Assembly (NCBI RefSeq): GCF_001514495.1 | Contig: NZ_BCNM01000035.1 | Span: 1-50,475, forward strand | Reading direction: 5' to 3' | DNA from: Paenibacillus pabuli NBRC 13638 | GTDB lineage: Bacteria; Bacillota; Bacilli; Paenibacillales; Paenibacillaceae | DNA: 50,475 nucleotides | Shown here: one piece after another, positions 43,133-50,475 of the stretch | How positions within the stretch are numbered: position 1 is the first letter of the stretch | Layout: each line of letters begins with the position of its first letter | Position numbers and translations under genes: made by a program | The notes under the pieces: generated by a model | Seen by the model: only the letters and a program-made list of their open reading frames with translations | Told to the model about the DNA's origin: nothing | Databases searched by the model: none

Positions 43133-44458
43133 ATGGATCTACAAATTTCCGATTTGGAAGAAATGAAACTAACGGACCTCTACAAACTGGCTAAAAAATA
43201 TCAAATTCCCTACTACGGTACATTAAAAAAGAAAGAACTAATCTTCGCCATATTACGTGCACAGGCTGAACAGAGCGGACTGATGTTCATGCAGGGCGTG
43301 CTCGAAATTTTACCTGAAGGTTACGGATTTCTTCGCCCAATCAACTACCTGCCAAGTACGGAAGATATCTACATCTCAGCCTCGCAGATTCGCAAGTTTG
43401 ATCTTCGAACAGGGGACCTCGTATCAGGCAAGTGTAGAACACCCAAAGAAAACGAGCGATACTTCGGTTTGCTGCAAGTCAACGCTGTCAATGGTGAGAA
43501 TCCATCAGCGGCTGCGGAACGACTTCACTTCCCGGCATTAACCCCATTGTACCCGCAGAAGAAACTGGTTCTCGAAACATCCCCCAACCATTTGTCCACA
43601 CGCATTATGGATGTGCTCGCCCCGGTAGGACTGGGACAGCGCGGATTGATCGTAGCACCTCCCAAAGCGGGTAAAACACTTCTCCTCAAAGAAATTGCCA
43701 ACAGCATCTCAACCAACAATCCAGAAATTGAACTATTTGTCCTGTTGATTGATGAACGTCCGGAAGAAGTAACGGATATGTCGCGTTCGGTTAAAGGGGA
43801 AGTTGTGGCTTCTACGTTTGATGAGCTGCCAGAGAACCATATCAAGGTTGCGGAATTGGTGCTTGAACGTGCCCTTCGTCTGGTTGAAGCCAAAAAGGAT
43901 GTCGTAATTCTGCTGGATAGCATTACGCGTCTTGCTCGTGCATACAACCTGGTCATCCCGCCATCTGGACGTACGCTTAGTGGTGGTATCGATCCGGCAG
44001 CGTTCCATCGTCCGAAACGTTTCTTCGGTTCTGCCCGGAACGTGGAAGAAGGCGGAAGCCTGACCATCCTGGCTACAGCCTTAATTGATACGGGATCACG
44101 TATGGATGATATCATTTATGAAGAATTTAAAGGTACGGGCAATATGGAACTGCATCTGGATCGCAAGCTGGCAGAGCGCCGTATTTTCCCGGCTATCGAT
44201 ATTCGTCGCTCCGGTACACGTCGTGAAGAAGTGCTGCTGAGCAAGGAGGAGCTCGATACGATCTGGGCAATCCGTAAAAATATGAATGATTCACATGACT
44301 TTGTCGAAGGATTCCTGAAGAAATTGCGTAATAGCAAAACGAATGCCGAATTTTTGGCTGCTTTTGATACAGCTGGCAATAGCCCGACAAGCAATTCGGG
44401 GACAACAACAACCCGGCGCTCTCCAAGACAGACGGCTACTTCGGCAACAACGACTTAG
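43133..44458 (+). CDS. rho: Transcription termination factor Rho
   Basis: Hexameric RNA helicase. N-terminal helix bundle (LEEMKLTDLYKLAKKY), cold-shock-like RNA-binding domain (GVLEILPEGYGFLRP), then the RecA-type motor with Walker A PPKAGKTLLLK (about residue 175), Walker B region VILLDSITRLARAYN and LIDERPEEVTDM. 441 residues; the last 25 are a Ser/Thr-rich tail (SNSGTTTTRRSPRQTA) not found in all homologues. Transcribed from its own promoter. Confidence 0.96.
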   Translation: MDLQISDLEEMKLTDLYKLAKKYQIPYYGTLKKKELIFAILRAQAEQSGLMFMQGVLEILPEGYGFLRPINYLPSTEDIYISASQIRKFDLRTGDLVSGKCRTPKENERYFGLLQVNAVNGENPSAAAERLHFPALTPLYPQKKLVLETSPNHLSTRIMDVLAPVGLGQRGLIVAPPKAGKTLLLKEIANSISTNNPEIELFVLLIDERPEEVTDMSRSVKGEVVASTFDELPENHIKVAELVLERALRLVEAKKDVVILLDSITRLARAYNLVIPPSGRTLSGGIDPAAFHRPKRFFGSARNVEEGGSLTILATALIDTGSRMDDIIYEEFKGTGNMELHLDRKLAERRIFPAIDIRRSGTRREEVLLSKEELDTIWAIRKNMNDSHDFVEGFLKKLRNSKTNAEFLAAFDTAGNSPTSNSGTTTTRRSPRQTATSATTT

Positions 44459-44555
44459 AAGTCAATGGAACGTTTCAATTATTTACGCAGCGTTTCTGCT
44501 GAATTTACAATAAACTCGTCGTTAGGTTTAACCCATTAGATGTGAGGAGAACATC

Positions 44556-45830
44556 ATGTATTTAGTATACGCAGATGAAAAAGGTAATGTATTTGATCAC
44601 CCCTCCCTGTACGGACTTGCGCGCAGTGGGGATATGATCGTTGAGATTATGGAGGATGAGCTGATTCCTCTGCCGGAAGGTGCAACGCTGGTTGGCTTGC
44701 CAAGTACCCGTCCCATTGGAATGGACCCCGATACAGGTGAAATGCTGCCAATGCCTAGCGACACACAAGCGGTTGGAGCTTTGCTTCCGCAAGGCTTCAC
44801 TCGGTTGTGCCTGCCGGGCTATGTGAAGAACGATAAGGAGTACAAACTGCCTTTGTTTGGTTATTCGGCTGTCGTGTGGAAAGATGGTCAGTTCTATGTC
44901 ACTGCCCAGATGTCTGATCATCCAGATCAATGGAACCCGTTGAACTGTGATCGGGATGACGTGCGCGCGGGGGTTAAACGTTTGACAAAGAAATATCCCG
45001 AAAACCGCCTCTATACCCATTTGTCGAATTGCGCGCTCGGGTATGAATGTCTGACTTCGTCCAATACTTTCCTGAATCGTTGGGAAGGCGGAGTACCGGT
45101 ATCCTATTCCTGTAACGCAGGCTGTTTCGGATGTATTTCCGAGCAACCGGACGATAGCGGCTTCGTCTCCCCGCAGACCCGGATGAATTTCCGTCCGCGT
45201 GTAGACGAGATCGTTGAAGTGATGTTGGAGCATCTGAAGACACCGGAATCGATTATCAGCTTTGGTCAGGGATGTGAAGGAGAGCCTTCCACACAGGCCA
45301 AACTGATTATTGAAGCCATTCGTGAAGTTCGGTCCATAACGGACATGGGGTATATCAACATTAATACCAATGCCGGTTTGAGTGACCATATGAGAGGCAT
45401 TGTGGATGCGGGGCTCGATCTAATGCGTGTAAGTACGATCAGTGCATTGGATGACCACTATAATGCATACTACAAACCTCGAGGATATACACTGGCCAAT
45501 GTAGAAAAATCGATGAAATACGCTGCTTCCCAGGGGGTATATACGTCGATCAACTATTTGATCTTCCCGGGAGTCACAGATCGGGAGGAAGAGATCGAAG
45601 CGATGATTGAGTTTGCTCGCAGAACCGATTTGCGTCTTATTCAGATGCGTAATCTCAACATTGACCCAGAGAGCTATCTGGAATTGATTCCTCCGGCTCA
45701 AGGTGATATTTTGGGCATGAAGCAAATGATTGAGATCTTCGAGGAAGAGCTGCCTGATGTCGTTATCGGCTCGTATACGCATGTTCCTCCAACCGGAATG
45801 GCGCGCCCCAAACGCCTGATCACCTCTTAA
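44556..45830 (+). CDS. Radical SAM protein of unknown function
   Basis: 424 residues. The 4Fe-4S motif CxxxCxxC is C186-NAG-C190-FG-C193 in SYSCNAGCFGC. GQGCEGEPS and ININTNAGLS follow, as SAM-binding strands of the partial TIM barrel. Before it is a domain of about 175 residues (MYLVYADEKGNVFDHPSLYGLAR...) that I do not recognise, with extra cysteines in HLSNCALGYECL. No SPASM-type cysteine cluster is seen at the C-terminus. It sits between rho and rpmE, which are adjacent or nearly so in Bacillus. The ATG follows GTGAGGAGA. Confidence 0.9.
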   Translation: MYLVYADEKGNVFDHPSLYGLARSGDMIVEIMEDELIPLPEGATLVGLPSTRPIGMDPDTGEMLPMPSDTQAVGALLPQGFTRLCLPGYVKNDKEYKLPLFGYSAVVWKDGQFYVTAQMSDHPDQWNPLNCDRDDVRAGVKRLTKKYPENRLYTHLSNCALGYECLTSSNTFLNRWEGGVPVSYSCNAGCFGCISEQPDDSGFVSPQTRMNFRPRVDEIVEVMLEHLKTPESIISFGQGCEGEPSTQAKLIIEAIREVRSITDMGYININTNAGLSDHMRGIVDAGLDLMRVSTISALDDHYNAYYKPRGYTLANVEKSMKYAASQGVYTSINYLIFPGVTDREEEIEAMIEFARRTDLRLIQMRNLNIDPESYLELIPPAQGDILGMKQMIEIFEEELPDVVIGSYTHVPPTGMARPKRLITS

Positions 45831-45840
45831 CAATAATGGA

Positions 45841-45869
45841 TTGCAACCGGCTTTAGGCCGTGTTATAAT
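45841..45869 (+). promoter_or_regulatory. Promoter of rpmE
   Basis: TTGCAA (45841-45846) and perfect TATAAT (45864-45869) with 17-bp spacing. Confidence 0.65.
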
Positions 45870-45933
45870 CTTCGATGTTGTGCCATTTACTCTGGGTCCG
45901 CTTGAGGCTCAGGGCGGAAAGAGGTGAAAGGTA

Positions 45934-46131
45934 ATGAAAGCAGCAATTCATCCTAATTACACGATTGGTCAAGTATCTTGCGCTTGCGGGAATACTTTTG
46001 AGACTGGTTCGGTTAAAGACGGACTTCGTGTAGAGATTTGCTCCGCGTGCCACCCGTTCTTCACTGGTAAACAGAAGTTTATCGATGCTGGCGGCCGTGT
46101 TGATCGTTTCAAGAAAAAATACGGAATCTAA
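45934..46131 (+). CDS. rpmE: 50S ribosomal protein L31, zinc-binding form
   Basis: 65 residues. The zinc cysteines C16, C18, C36 and C39 (CAC and CSAC) are all present, so this is the C+ form used when zinc is sufficient. FYTGKQKF-like TGKQKFIDAGGRVDRF is conserved. AAAGAGGTGAAAGG precedes the ATG. Confidence 0.96.
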   Translation: MKAAIHPNYTIGQVSCACGNTFETGSVKDGLRVEICSACHPFFTGKQKFIDAGGRVDRFKKKYGI

Positions 46132-46174
46132 TTCAGCAACCCTCGAGGGATTGTCTGCTAATTGCATCCAAACC

Positions 46175-46205
46175 ACCTCTGCCGTTCAGGCAGAGGTTTT
46201 TATAT
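46175..46205 (+). terminator. Intrinsic terminator of rpmE
   Basis: acctctgcc pairs perfectly with ggcagaggt, followed by four to five T. Confidence 0.85.
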
Positions 46206-46243
46206 ATTTCAGGCGAATCAATATACTTCCAATTTCCCTCTGG

Positions 46244-46272
46244 TTGCAATTTGGACTGGCTTACGTTATACT
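46244..46272 (+). promoter_or_regulatory. Promoter of the SRP RNA gene
   Basis: TTGCAA (46244-46249) and TATACT (46267-46272) with 17-bp spacing; the start falls at about 46279. Confidence 0.6.
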
Positions 46273-46278
46273 ATTTCT

Positions 46279-46549
46279 TACCGTGCTAGATGGGGAGGTA
46301 GCGGTGCCCTGTAACTCGCAATCCGCTACAGCGAGGTTGAATTCCTGCTAGAGGTTTTGTCGATGTGAGGTTTGGTCCCTTAACGTGGTGTTGACGGTTG
46401 GGTCCTCCGCAATGAGTACTCATGAACCTGGTCAGGTCCGGAAGGAAGCAGCCATAAGTGAGATCACTCTTGTGCCGGAGGGTTGCCTAGCCCGAGCTGT
46501 TGTTAAGGGGTGCCGCTTGGATCGCAATTATCGATAGCAGGTGCACGGC
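46279..46549 (+). ncRNA. ffs: Signal recognition particle RNA (long Bacillus type)
   Basis: The helix 8 signature GTCAGGTCCGGAAGGAAGCAG is near 46433-46453. The 5' part (CCGTGCTAGATGGGGAGGTAG, then CGGTGCCCTGTAAC) matches B. subtilis scRNA as I remember it and carries the Alu domain. The ends pair as ccgtgc (46281-46286) with gcacgg (46543-46548). Length about 270 nt is the Bacillus-type 6S-sized SRP RNA. It lies just before dnaX, as in B. subtilis. Confidence 0.95.
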
Positions 46550-46566
46550 TTACCATTTAAATGTAG

Positions 46567-46606
46567 AGACCTTTGCAGTTGTACGTATGCAGAGGTCTTT
46601 TTGATA
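46567..46606 (+). terminator. Intrinsic terminator of the SRP RNA
   Basis: agacctttgca pairs with tgcagaggtct, followed by T. Confidence 0.85.
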
Positions 46607-46722
46607 TGTCTTAAAAAACCATGCATGAATGAGTCAGATAAAGTTTGGATTCATCCCGGAATATAGTATAATGGGGGAACGACAAAGGACTCGAATGCGA
46701 AGTGGAAGGAAGGTAACGCATC

Positions 46723-48483
46723 ATGGAGCATATCGCGTTATACCGGGCTTGGCGTCCCCAGTCGTTTCAAGATATGGTGGGACAACAGCATATTATTCAG
46801 ACCTTGCAGAACGCGATTCGTGAACAGCGAACTTCCCATGCCTATTTGTTTAGCGGGCCCAGAGGAACAGGGAAGACGAGTGCCGCCAAGATTTTGGCCA
46901 AAGCTGTGAACTGCGAACGCGGGCCTGCGCCTGAGCCTTGTAACGAGTGTGAAGCTTGCCGCAGGATTACGACGGGCGCTGTAATGGATGTGCAGGAGAT
47001 TGATGCGGCATCCAACCGGGGCGTTGAAGAAATCCGCGATCTTCGGGAAAAGGTGAAATACGCCCCAACTGAAGTCCGGCAGAAAGTCTATATTATTGAT
47101 GAAGTGCACATGCTGACGACAGAGGCGTTTAATGCTTTGCTTAAAACATTGGAAGAGCCTCCACCACATGTGATGTTTATTTTGGCAACAACAGAGCCCC
47201 ATCGCCTTCCGGCTACGATTATTTCCCGCTGTCAGCGGTTTGATTTTCGCCGGGTATCTCTGGAAGAACAGACAGCACGGCTTACGCTGATTTGCGAACA
47301 GGAAGGCATGGAAGCTGATCAGGACGCGCTCCAGTATATTGCTCGTCTGTCTGATGGGGGAATGAGGGACGCGCTTAGTGTCCTGGATCAGATCTCTTCT
47401 TTTACGGATGGAAGAGTAACCTATCAACAGGTTATGGATATGACCGGAGGCATTCCTTCCGAACAGTTTGCAAAGTTGGCTGCATCTCTTCTCAAGGGTG
47501 ATGTAGGCCATATCTTGCAAATGATTGAAGGGTTCATGCATGAAGGGAAAAGCGCGGACAAGTGTATGGAGAATTTGCTTTATTATTTCCGTGATTTGCT
47601 TATGATTAAGATGGTGCCGAATGCAGATAAACTGACGGATCGGGTACTTAATCCCGAATCGTTCCGTAATATGGCGGAATCATTCACCAAAGAACAGCTG
47701 TTCCAGATGATTGATACGCTTAATCGGTACCAGAGTGAAATGAAGTATGCCGTACAGCCGCAGACATTGTTTGAAGTAGCTCTTCTTAAACTGTGCAGCA
47801 TTCCGGCACAAGGAGCGGCAACGGGTCAGGTGGTGGCTTCAGCGGGTGCATCTTCAGCTGGCTCGACGCAAGTTGATGGTGGGGAGATCAATCGCTTGAA
47901 ACAGCAACTTGCCGAATTGGAGAAGAAGCTGGATCGTGCGCTTAAGAGTGGTTTGTCTGGAGGAGAGGCTGCGCCAAGTGCACCTTCACGTCCGGCAACA
48001 CGAGCTCCCGTGTCCAGGGGGAATTCGCCAGCGAAGCTTCCCGCGCAGCTTGATCAATATGTTGCGCATAAGGGGTCTCCTGAGTTCGTGGAGGTCAGCA
48101 AAAAATGGAGCCAGATCCTGCAACGTGTAAAGGAAGAGAAAGTGACCGTGCACGCTTGGTTTATGGATGGTGAGCCGGTGTCGCTGCTGGAAGACAATGT
48201 CCTAGTAGCGTTTAAGAACAATATTCACCGCGAGACTACAGAAAAGCAGGCTAACCGTGAAGTGATCGAACGGGTGTTGTCCGAACAGCTTGGGCGTCCA
48301 GCTCGGTTGGTAACGATGATGCTCAAAGATTGGACTGGAGCGATGGAAGGAGCTACTGAAACGCCAAAGGAGGACTTTAAGCTTGAACCTGAGCATGAAG
48401 ACGGCGGTTCAGGCAATAAGCAGCCTTGGATTGATGAAGCAATCCAGCTCTTTGGTGAGGATCTTGTGGTGATCAAAGAATAG
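46723..48483 (+). CDS. dnaX: DNA polymerase III subunits gamma and tau
   Basis: Clamp-loader ATPase. Walker A GPRGTGKTS (45-53), zinc-binding cysteines in NCERGPAPEPCNECEAC, DEVHMLT Walker B and the SRC sensor. 586 residues, with a Ser/Ala-rich linker near 370-440 and a tau C-terminal domain. GGAAGG precedes the ATG. No convincing A-rich frameshift site for a short gamma form was seen. Confidence 0.95.
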   Translation: MEHIALYRAWRPQSFQDMVGQQHIIQTLQNAIREQRTSHAYLFSGPRGTGKTSAAKILAKAVNCERGPAPEPCNECEACRRITTGAVMDVQEIDAASNRGVEEIRDLREKVKYAPTEVRQKVYIIDEVHMLTTEAFNALLKTLEEPPPHVMFILATTEPHRLPATIISRCQRFDFRRVSLEEQTARLTLICEQEGMEADQDALQYIARLSDGGMRDALSVLDQISSFTDGRVTYQQVMDMTGGIPSEQFAKLAASLLKGDVGHILQMIEGFMHEGKSADKCMENLLYYFRDLLMIKMVPNADKLTDRVLNPESFRNMAESFTKEQLFQMIDTLNRYQSEMKYAVQPQTLFEVALLKLCSIPAQGAATGQVVASAGASSAGSTQVDGGEINRLKQQLAELEKKLDRALKSGLSGGEAAPSAPSRPATRAPVSRGNSPAKLPAQLDQYVAHKGSPEFVEVSKKWSQILQRVKEEKVTVHAWFMDGEPVSLLEDNVLVAFKNNIHRETTEKQANREVIERVLSEQLGRPARLVTMMLKDWTGAMEGATETPKEDFKLEPEHEDGGSGNKQPWIDEAIQLFGEDLVVIKE

Positions 48484-48531
48484 ATGTACAGGCGTCTGGC
48501 GCGATAACTATAACAAAGGAGATGAATAATC

Positions 48532-48843
48532 ATGAACAACATGAACCAAATGATGAAACAAGTGAAGAAAATGCAGGAGCAAATGCTGAAGGCACAAGAG
48601 GAACTGGCAGACAAAACGGTCCAAGGTACTTCTGGTGGCGGTGTTGTAACTGCTGAAGTTAACGGACATAAGAAATTGCTGGCCATTACGATCAAACCGG
48701 AAGCAGTTGATCCTGAAGACGTTGAAATGCTGCAGGATCTTGTTATGACAGCTGTTAATGACGCAATGACTAAAGCTGACGAAATTGCGAACCAGGACAT
48801 GGGTAAATTCACAGGCGGTATGAAAATTCCGGGATTATTTTAA
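48532..48843 (+). CDS. yaaK: YbaB/EbfC family nucleoid-associated protein
   Basis: 103 residues, a small DNA-binding tweezer dimer. Met/Gln-rich N-terminal helix (MNNMNQMMKQVKKMQEQM), central GGGVVTAEVNGHKKL strands and a C-terminal helix. It sits between dnaX and recR in the near-universal dnaX-yaaK-recR cluster. AAAGGAG upstream. Confidence 0.95.
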   Translation: MNNMNQMMKQVKKMQEQMLKAQEELADKTVQGTSGGGVVTAEVNGHKKLLAITIKPEAVDPEDVEMLQDLVMTAVNDAMTKADEIANQDMGKFTGGMKIPGLF

Positions 48844-48877
48844 ATAAAATTGATCCTATCAAAGGAGACGCAATCGA

Positions 48878-49477
48878 TTGTATTATCCCGAACCGATAGC
48901 AAAGCTGATTGATGCCTTTACCCGTTTGCCGGGAGTTGGCCCCAAGACCGCCGCGCGACTAGCTTTTCATGTGCTTAACATGAAGGAAGATGACGTTATT
49001 GATTTTGCCAAAGCGCTCGTCAGTGTGAAGCGGAACCTTCATTACTGTTCGGTGTGTTGTAATATTACGGACACTGACCCGTGTCGGATCTGTCAGGATA
49101 AGTCCCGGGATGTTTCGGTAATCTGTGTAGTCCAGGACTCCAAAGACTTGGTGGCTATGGAGCGTACCAAGGAATTTGACGGATACTATCATGTGCTGCA
49201 GGGTGCAATCTCTCCTATGGAGGGGATAGGGCCGGATGACATCCGTCTGAAGGAACTTTTGACTCGATTAAGCGATGAACGGGTTAAGGAACTGATTCTG
49301 GCAACGAATCCGAATATTGAGGGGGAGGCCACGGCGATGTATATTTCTCGTCTGGTACGTCCATTTGAGATATCGGTCACTCGGATTGCCCATGGATTGC
49401 CCGTGGGGGGCGACCTGGAGTATGCGGATGAAGTGACTCTTTCCAAGGCGCTGGAAGGGCGCCGGGAAATGAGGTAG
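48878..49477 (+). CDS. recR: Recombination protein RecR
   Basis: 199 residues. N-terminal helix-hairpin-helix (RLPGVGPKTAARLA), zinc finger C57, C60, C69, C72 and a TOPRIM domain with VVQDSKDLVAME. Works with RecO and RecF in gap repair. TTG start at 48878 with AAAGGAG upstream. Confidence 0.96.
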   Translation: MYYPEPIAKLIDAFTRLPGVGPKTAARLAFHVLNMKEDDVIDFAKALVSVKRNLHYCSVCCNITDTDPCRICQDKSRDVSVICVVQDSKDLVAMERTKEFDGYYHVLQGAISPMEGIGPDDIRLKELLTRLSDERVKELILATNPNIEGEATAMYISRLVRPFEISVTRIAHGLPVGGDLEYADEVTLSKALEGRREMR

Positions 49478-49563
49478 TGGGTTAGTCTGTGCTCTTTAGT
49501 GAGAATGAGCGCATGAATGAACCCAGTTTCTAAAAAATAAATGAGTCAGGTTTATTATATCCG

Positions 49564-49588
49564 GAGAGCCCTAGGGCTCTCTTTTTTT
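49564..49588 (+). terminator. Intrinsic terminator of dnaX-yaaK-recR
   Basis: gagagccc pairs with gggctctc around a minimal TA centre, then seven T. Confidence 0.85.
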
Positions 49589-49689
49589 ATTTTATCTAAT
49601 CCCGAAAAATTAATAGGGCGCAGTTCTAAGTTTGTCCCTTCCCTGATATGTATGAGAATATGCTGTGCTGATCAGGAGGGAGTGAGTTT

Positions 49690-49965
49690 ATGTTTATATG
49701 GCGGAATGTAAGAGGTTCAGTGGAGAAGCGTGACCGTATACTGAAGGAGCTGGAAGAGGAACAGATCTATTCAGATATTCAAAAGGCCAAGGCGGAGTGG
49801 GAAAGGGCTGTCAGACAGTTTGAGGAGGCACAGGGAGAGGATGAGATCGATTATGCAATCTATGTGCTAGAAGCCGCGGAGCGCAAATATCAGATTCATT
49901 TGAAACGTGCTAAGCGTTTGGGGGTTAAAAGGGCAGTTATGAGTGATCGTGGGATGGGCATGTAG
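49690..49965 (+). CDS. yaaL: YaaL family protein (DUF2508)
   Basis: 91 residues, acidic-basic mixed and almost entirely helical (KRDRILKELEEEQIYSDIQK, then DYAIYVLEAAERKYQ). Function is unknown. It lies between recR and bofA as in B. subtilis, with CAGGAGGGAG upstream. The ATG at 49690 is well placed. Confidence 0.88.
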   Translation: MFIWRNVRGSVEKRDRILKELEEEQIYSDIQKAKAEWERAVRQFEEAQGEDEIDYAIYVLEAAERKYQIHLKRAKRLGVKRAVMSDRGMGM

Positions 49966-50001
49966 GTGAAGGTGTGTATTCAATAATTGGGGGGGCTGGA
50001 T

Positions 50002-50271
50002 ATGAAGAGTCTTATATTAGGTAGTGTGCTTGTTGCATCATTACTAGGATTGATTATTATCCTTTTCAGAAAGCGGATAGGGTTGTCCTTCTTTACATCA
50101 TTCGGAATTCATCTGGTGCTGGCTGCGGTAGGGATATATGTTGTTAATTATTCGGGCTGGATTACGGGTACCTACATTCCGCTGAACCCTGCAACAATAG
50201 GTACTGTAAGCATTTTGGGATTGCCGGGTGTTGGATTATTGTTGGGTTTGAAAATTTCTTTATTTGGGTAG
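50002..50271 (+). CDS. bofA: Pro-sigma-K processing inhibitor BofA
   Basis: 89 residues. Two to three membrane helices and the conserved C-terminus LPGVGLLLGLKISL. In B. subtilis BofA holds SpoIVFB inactive in the mother cell outer forespore membrane until SpoIVB signals. I start at ATG 50002, where GGGGGG lies upstream; an in-frame ATG 15 nt earlier lacks a site. 36 nt after yaaL, probably the same transcript. Confidence 0.9.
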   Translation: MKSLILGSVLVASLLGLIIILFRKRIGLSFFTSFGIHLVLAAVGIYVVNYSGWITGTYIPLNPATIGTVSILGLPGVGLLLGLKISLFG

Positions 50272-50301
50272 TTGACTCCCTGGTTGTTTATATGGTACAT
50301 T
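50272..50301 (+). promoter_or_regulatory. Candidate rRNA operon promoter P1
   Basis: TTGACT (50272-50277) and TACATT (50296-50301) with 18-bp spacing, directly after bofA. Confidence 0.45.
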
Positions 50302-50391
50302 ATATCTCGTTGCTTTGCTTGCTTGGTTAAATGCTTTGAGCGAAATGAATGGGTTCGATAAGAACTTGGAAAAAGAATTTCAAAAAAAAGC

Positions 50392-50421
50392 TTGACTGAA
50401 ACAAACGAAGCGTGGTATATT
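50392..50421 (+). promoter_or_regulatory. Candidate rRNA operon promoter P2
   Basis: TTGACT (50392-50397) and TATATT (50416-50421) with 18-bp spacing, followed by a GC-rich discriminator-like stretch (gtcgccgctgagag). In B. subtilis rrnA starts right after bofA. Tandem promoters are usual for rrn operons. No 16S sequence is in the window. Confidence 0.6.
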
Positions 50422-50475
50422 ATAAAAGTCGCCGCTGAGAGAAAATGGTGACGAAAAATCAAGAAATTTATCAAG

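Noticed and set aside
48090..48110. Programmed frameshift in dnaX at an A-run
   Set aside because: The A-run lacks the AAAAAAG heptamer, and no stimulatory hairpin or early stop pattern was convincing.
1..50475. Insertion sequences, prophage genes or CRISPR array
   Set aside because: No transposase, integrase or phage proteins and no regularly spaced repeats were seen on either strand.

Overview
The window looks like an oriC-proximal piece of a Paenibacillus-type chromosome (endospore-forming Firmicute, moderate GC). The evidence is sporulation genes (spo0F, bofA, an SspP-like spore protein, yaaL), Firmicute-only genes (rpoE delta, ywhD, ywiB, pdxST), a long Bacillus-type SRP RNA, and gene order. 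No insertion sequence, prophage, integrase or CRISPR array is visible; this is mostly core chromosome with small lineage-specific genes between conserved blocks.

Layout. (1) 0.3-10.6 kb: guaB, dacA, pdxS-pdxT, a structured RNA, serS, tRNA-Ser(UGA), three small proteins including an SspP-like one, a lipoprotein, a GNAT and tadA. Apart from the small genes, this is the Bacillus subtilis guaB-to-tadA order. (2) 10.6-23.3 kb, accessory: a DnaA-box cluster, an orphan sensor kinase, rluF, motAB, a pterin dehydratase, a sugar kinase, cytochrome c, a second GNAT, an NlpC/P60 hydrolase behind a c-di-AMP riboswitch, and a membrane protein with an M1 metallopeptidase. (3) 23.4-28.3 kb: ywhD, a class A PBP, speE-speB. 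(4) 28.4-32.7 kb, accessory: a possible type I toxin/antisense pair, a secreted BNR-repeat protein, a GH51 arabinofuranosidase under a cre site and a Cys-rich small protein. (5) 32.9-46.1 kb: ywiB-argS, a subtilisin-like protease, rpoE, pyrG, spo0F, fbaA, murA, rho, a radical SAM protein and rpmE. (6) 46.3 kb to the end: SRP RNA, dnaX, ebfC, recR, yaaL, bofA and the promoter region of an rRNA operon that must start just outside the window.

How the genes fit together. The core genes serve nucleotide supply (guaB, pyrG), PLP synthesis (pdxST), tRNA charging and editing (serS, argS, tadA, tRNA-Ser), cell wall work (dacA, the PBP, murA, the NlpC/P60 enzyme), polyamines (speE, speB), transcription (rpoE, rho) and replication/repair (dnaX, recR). 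Sporulation is represented by spo0F with a good sigma-H promoter; the orphan kinase at 11-13 kb is a candidate input to it.

Most interesting non-coding points: a roughly 155-nt three-way-junction RNA between pdxT and serS that carries TPP-riboswitch-like strings but lacks the thiamine-binding motif; a perfect 32-bp palindrome before pdxS; a six-site DnaA-box cluster; the candidate type I toxin-antitoxin locus at 28.46-28.93 kb; a 100-nt extended hairpin between argS and the protease gene; and a possible 88-nt small RNA before rpoE. Coordinates, residue numbers and motif matches were read by eye; family names come from memory of the families, not from database searches.
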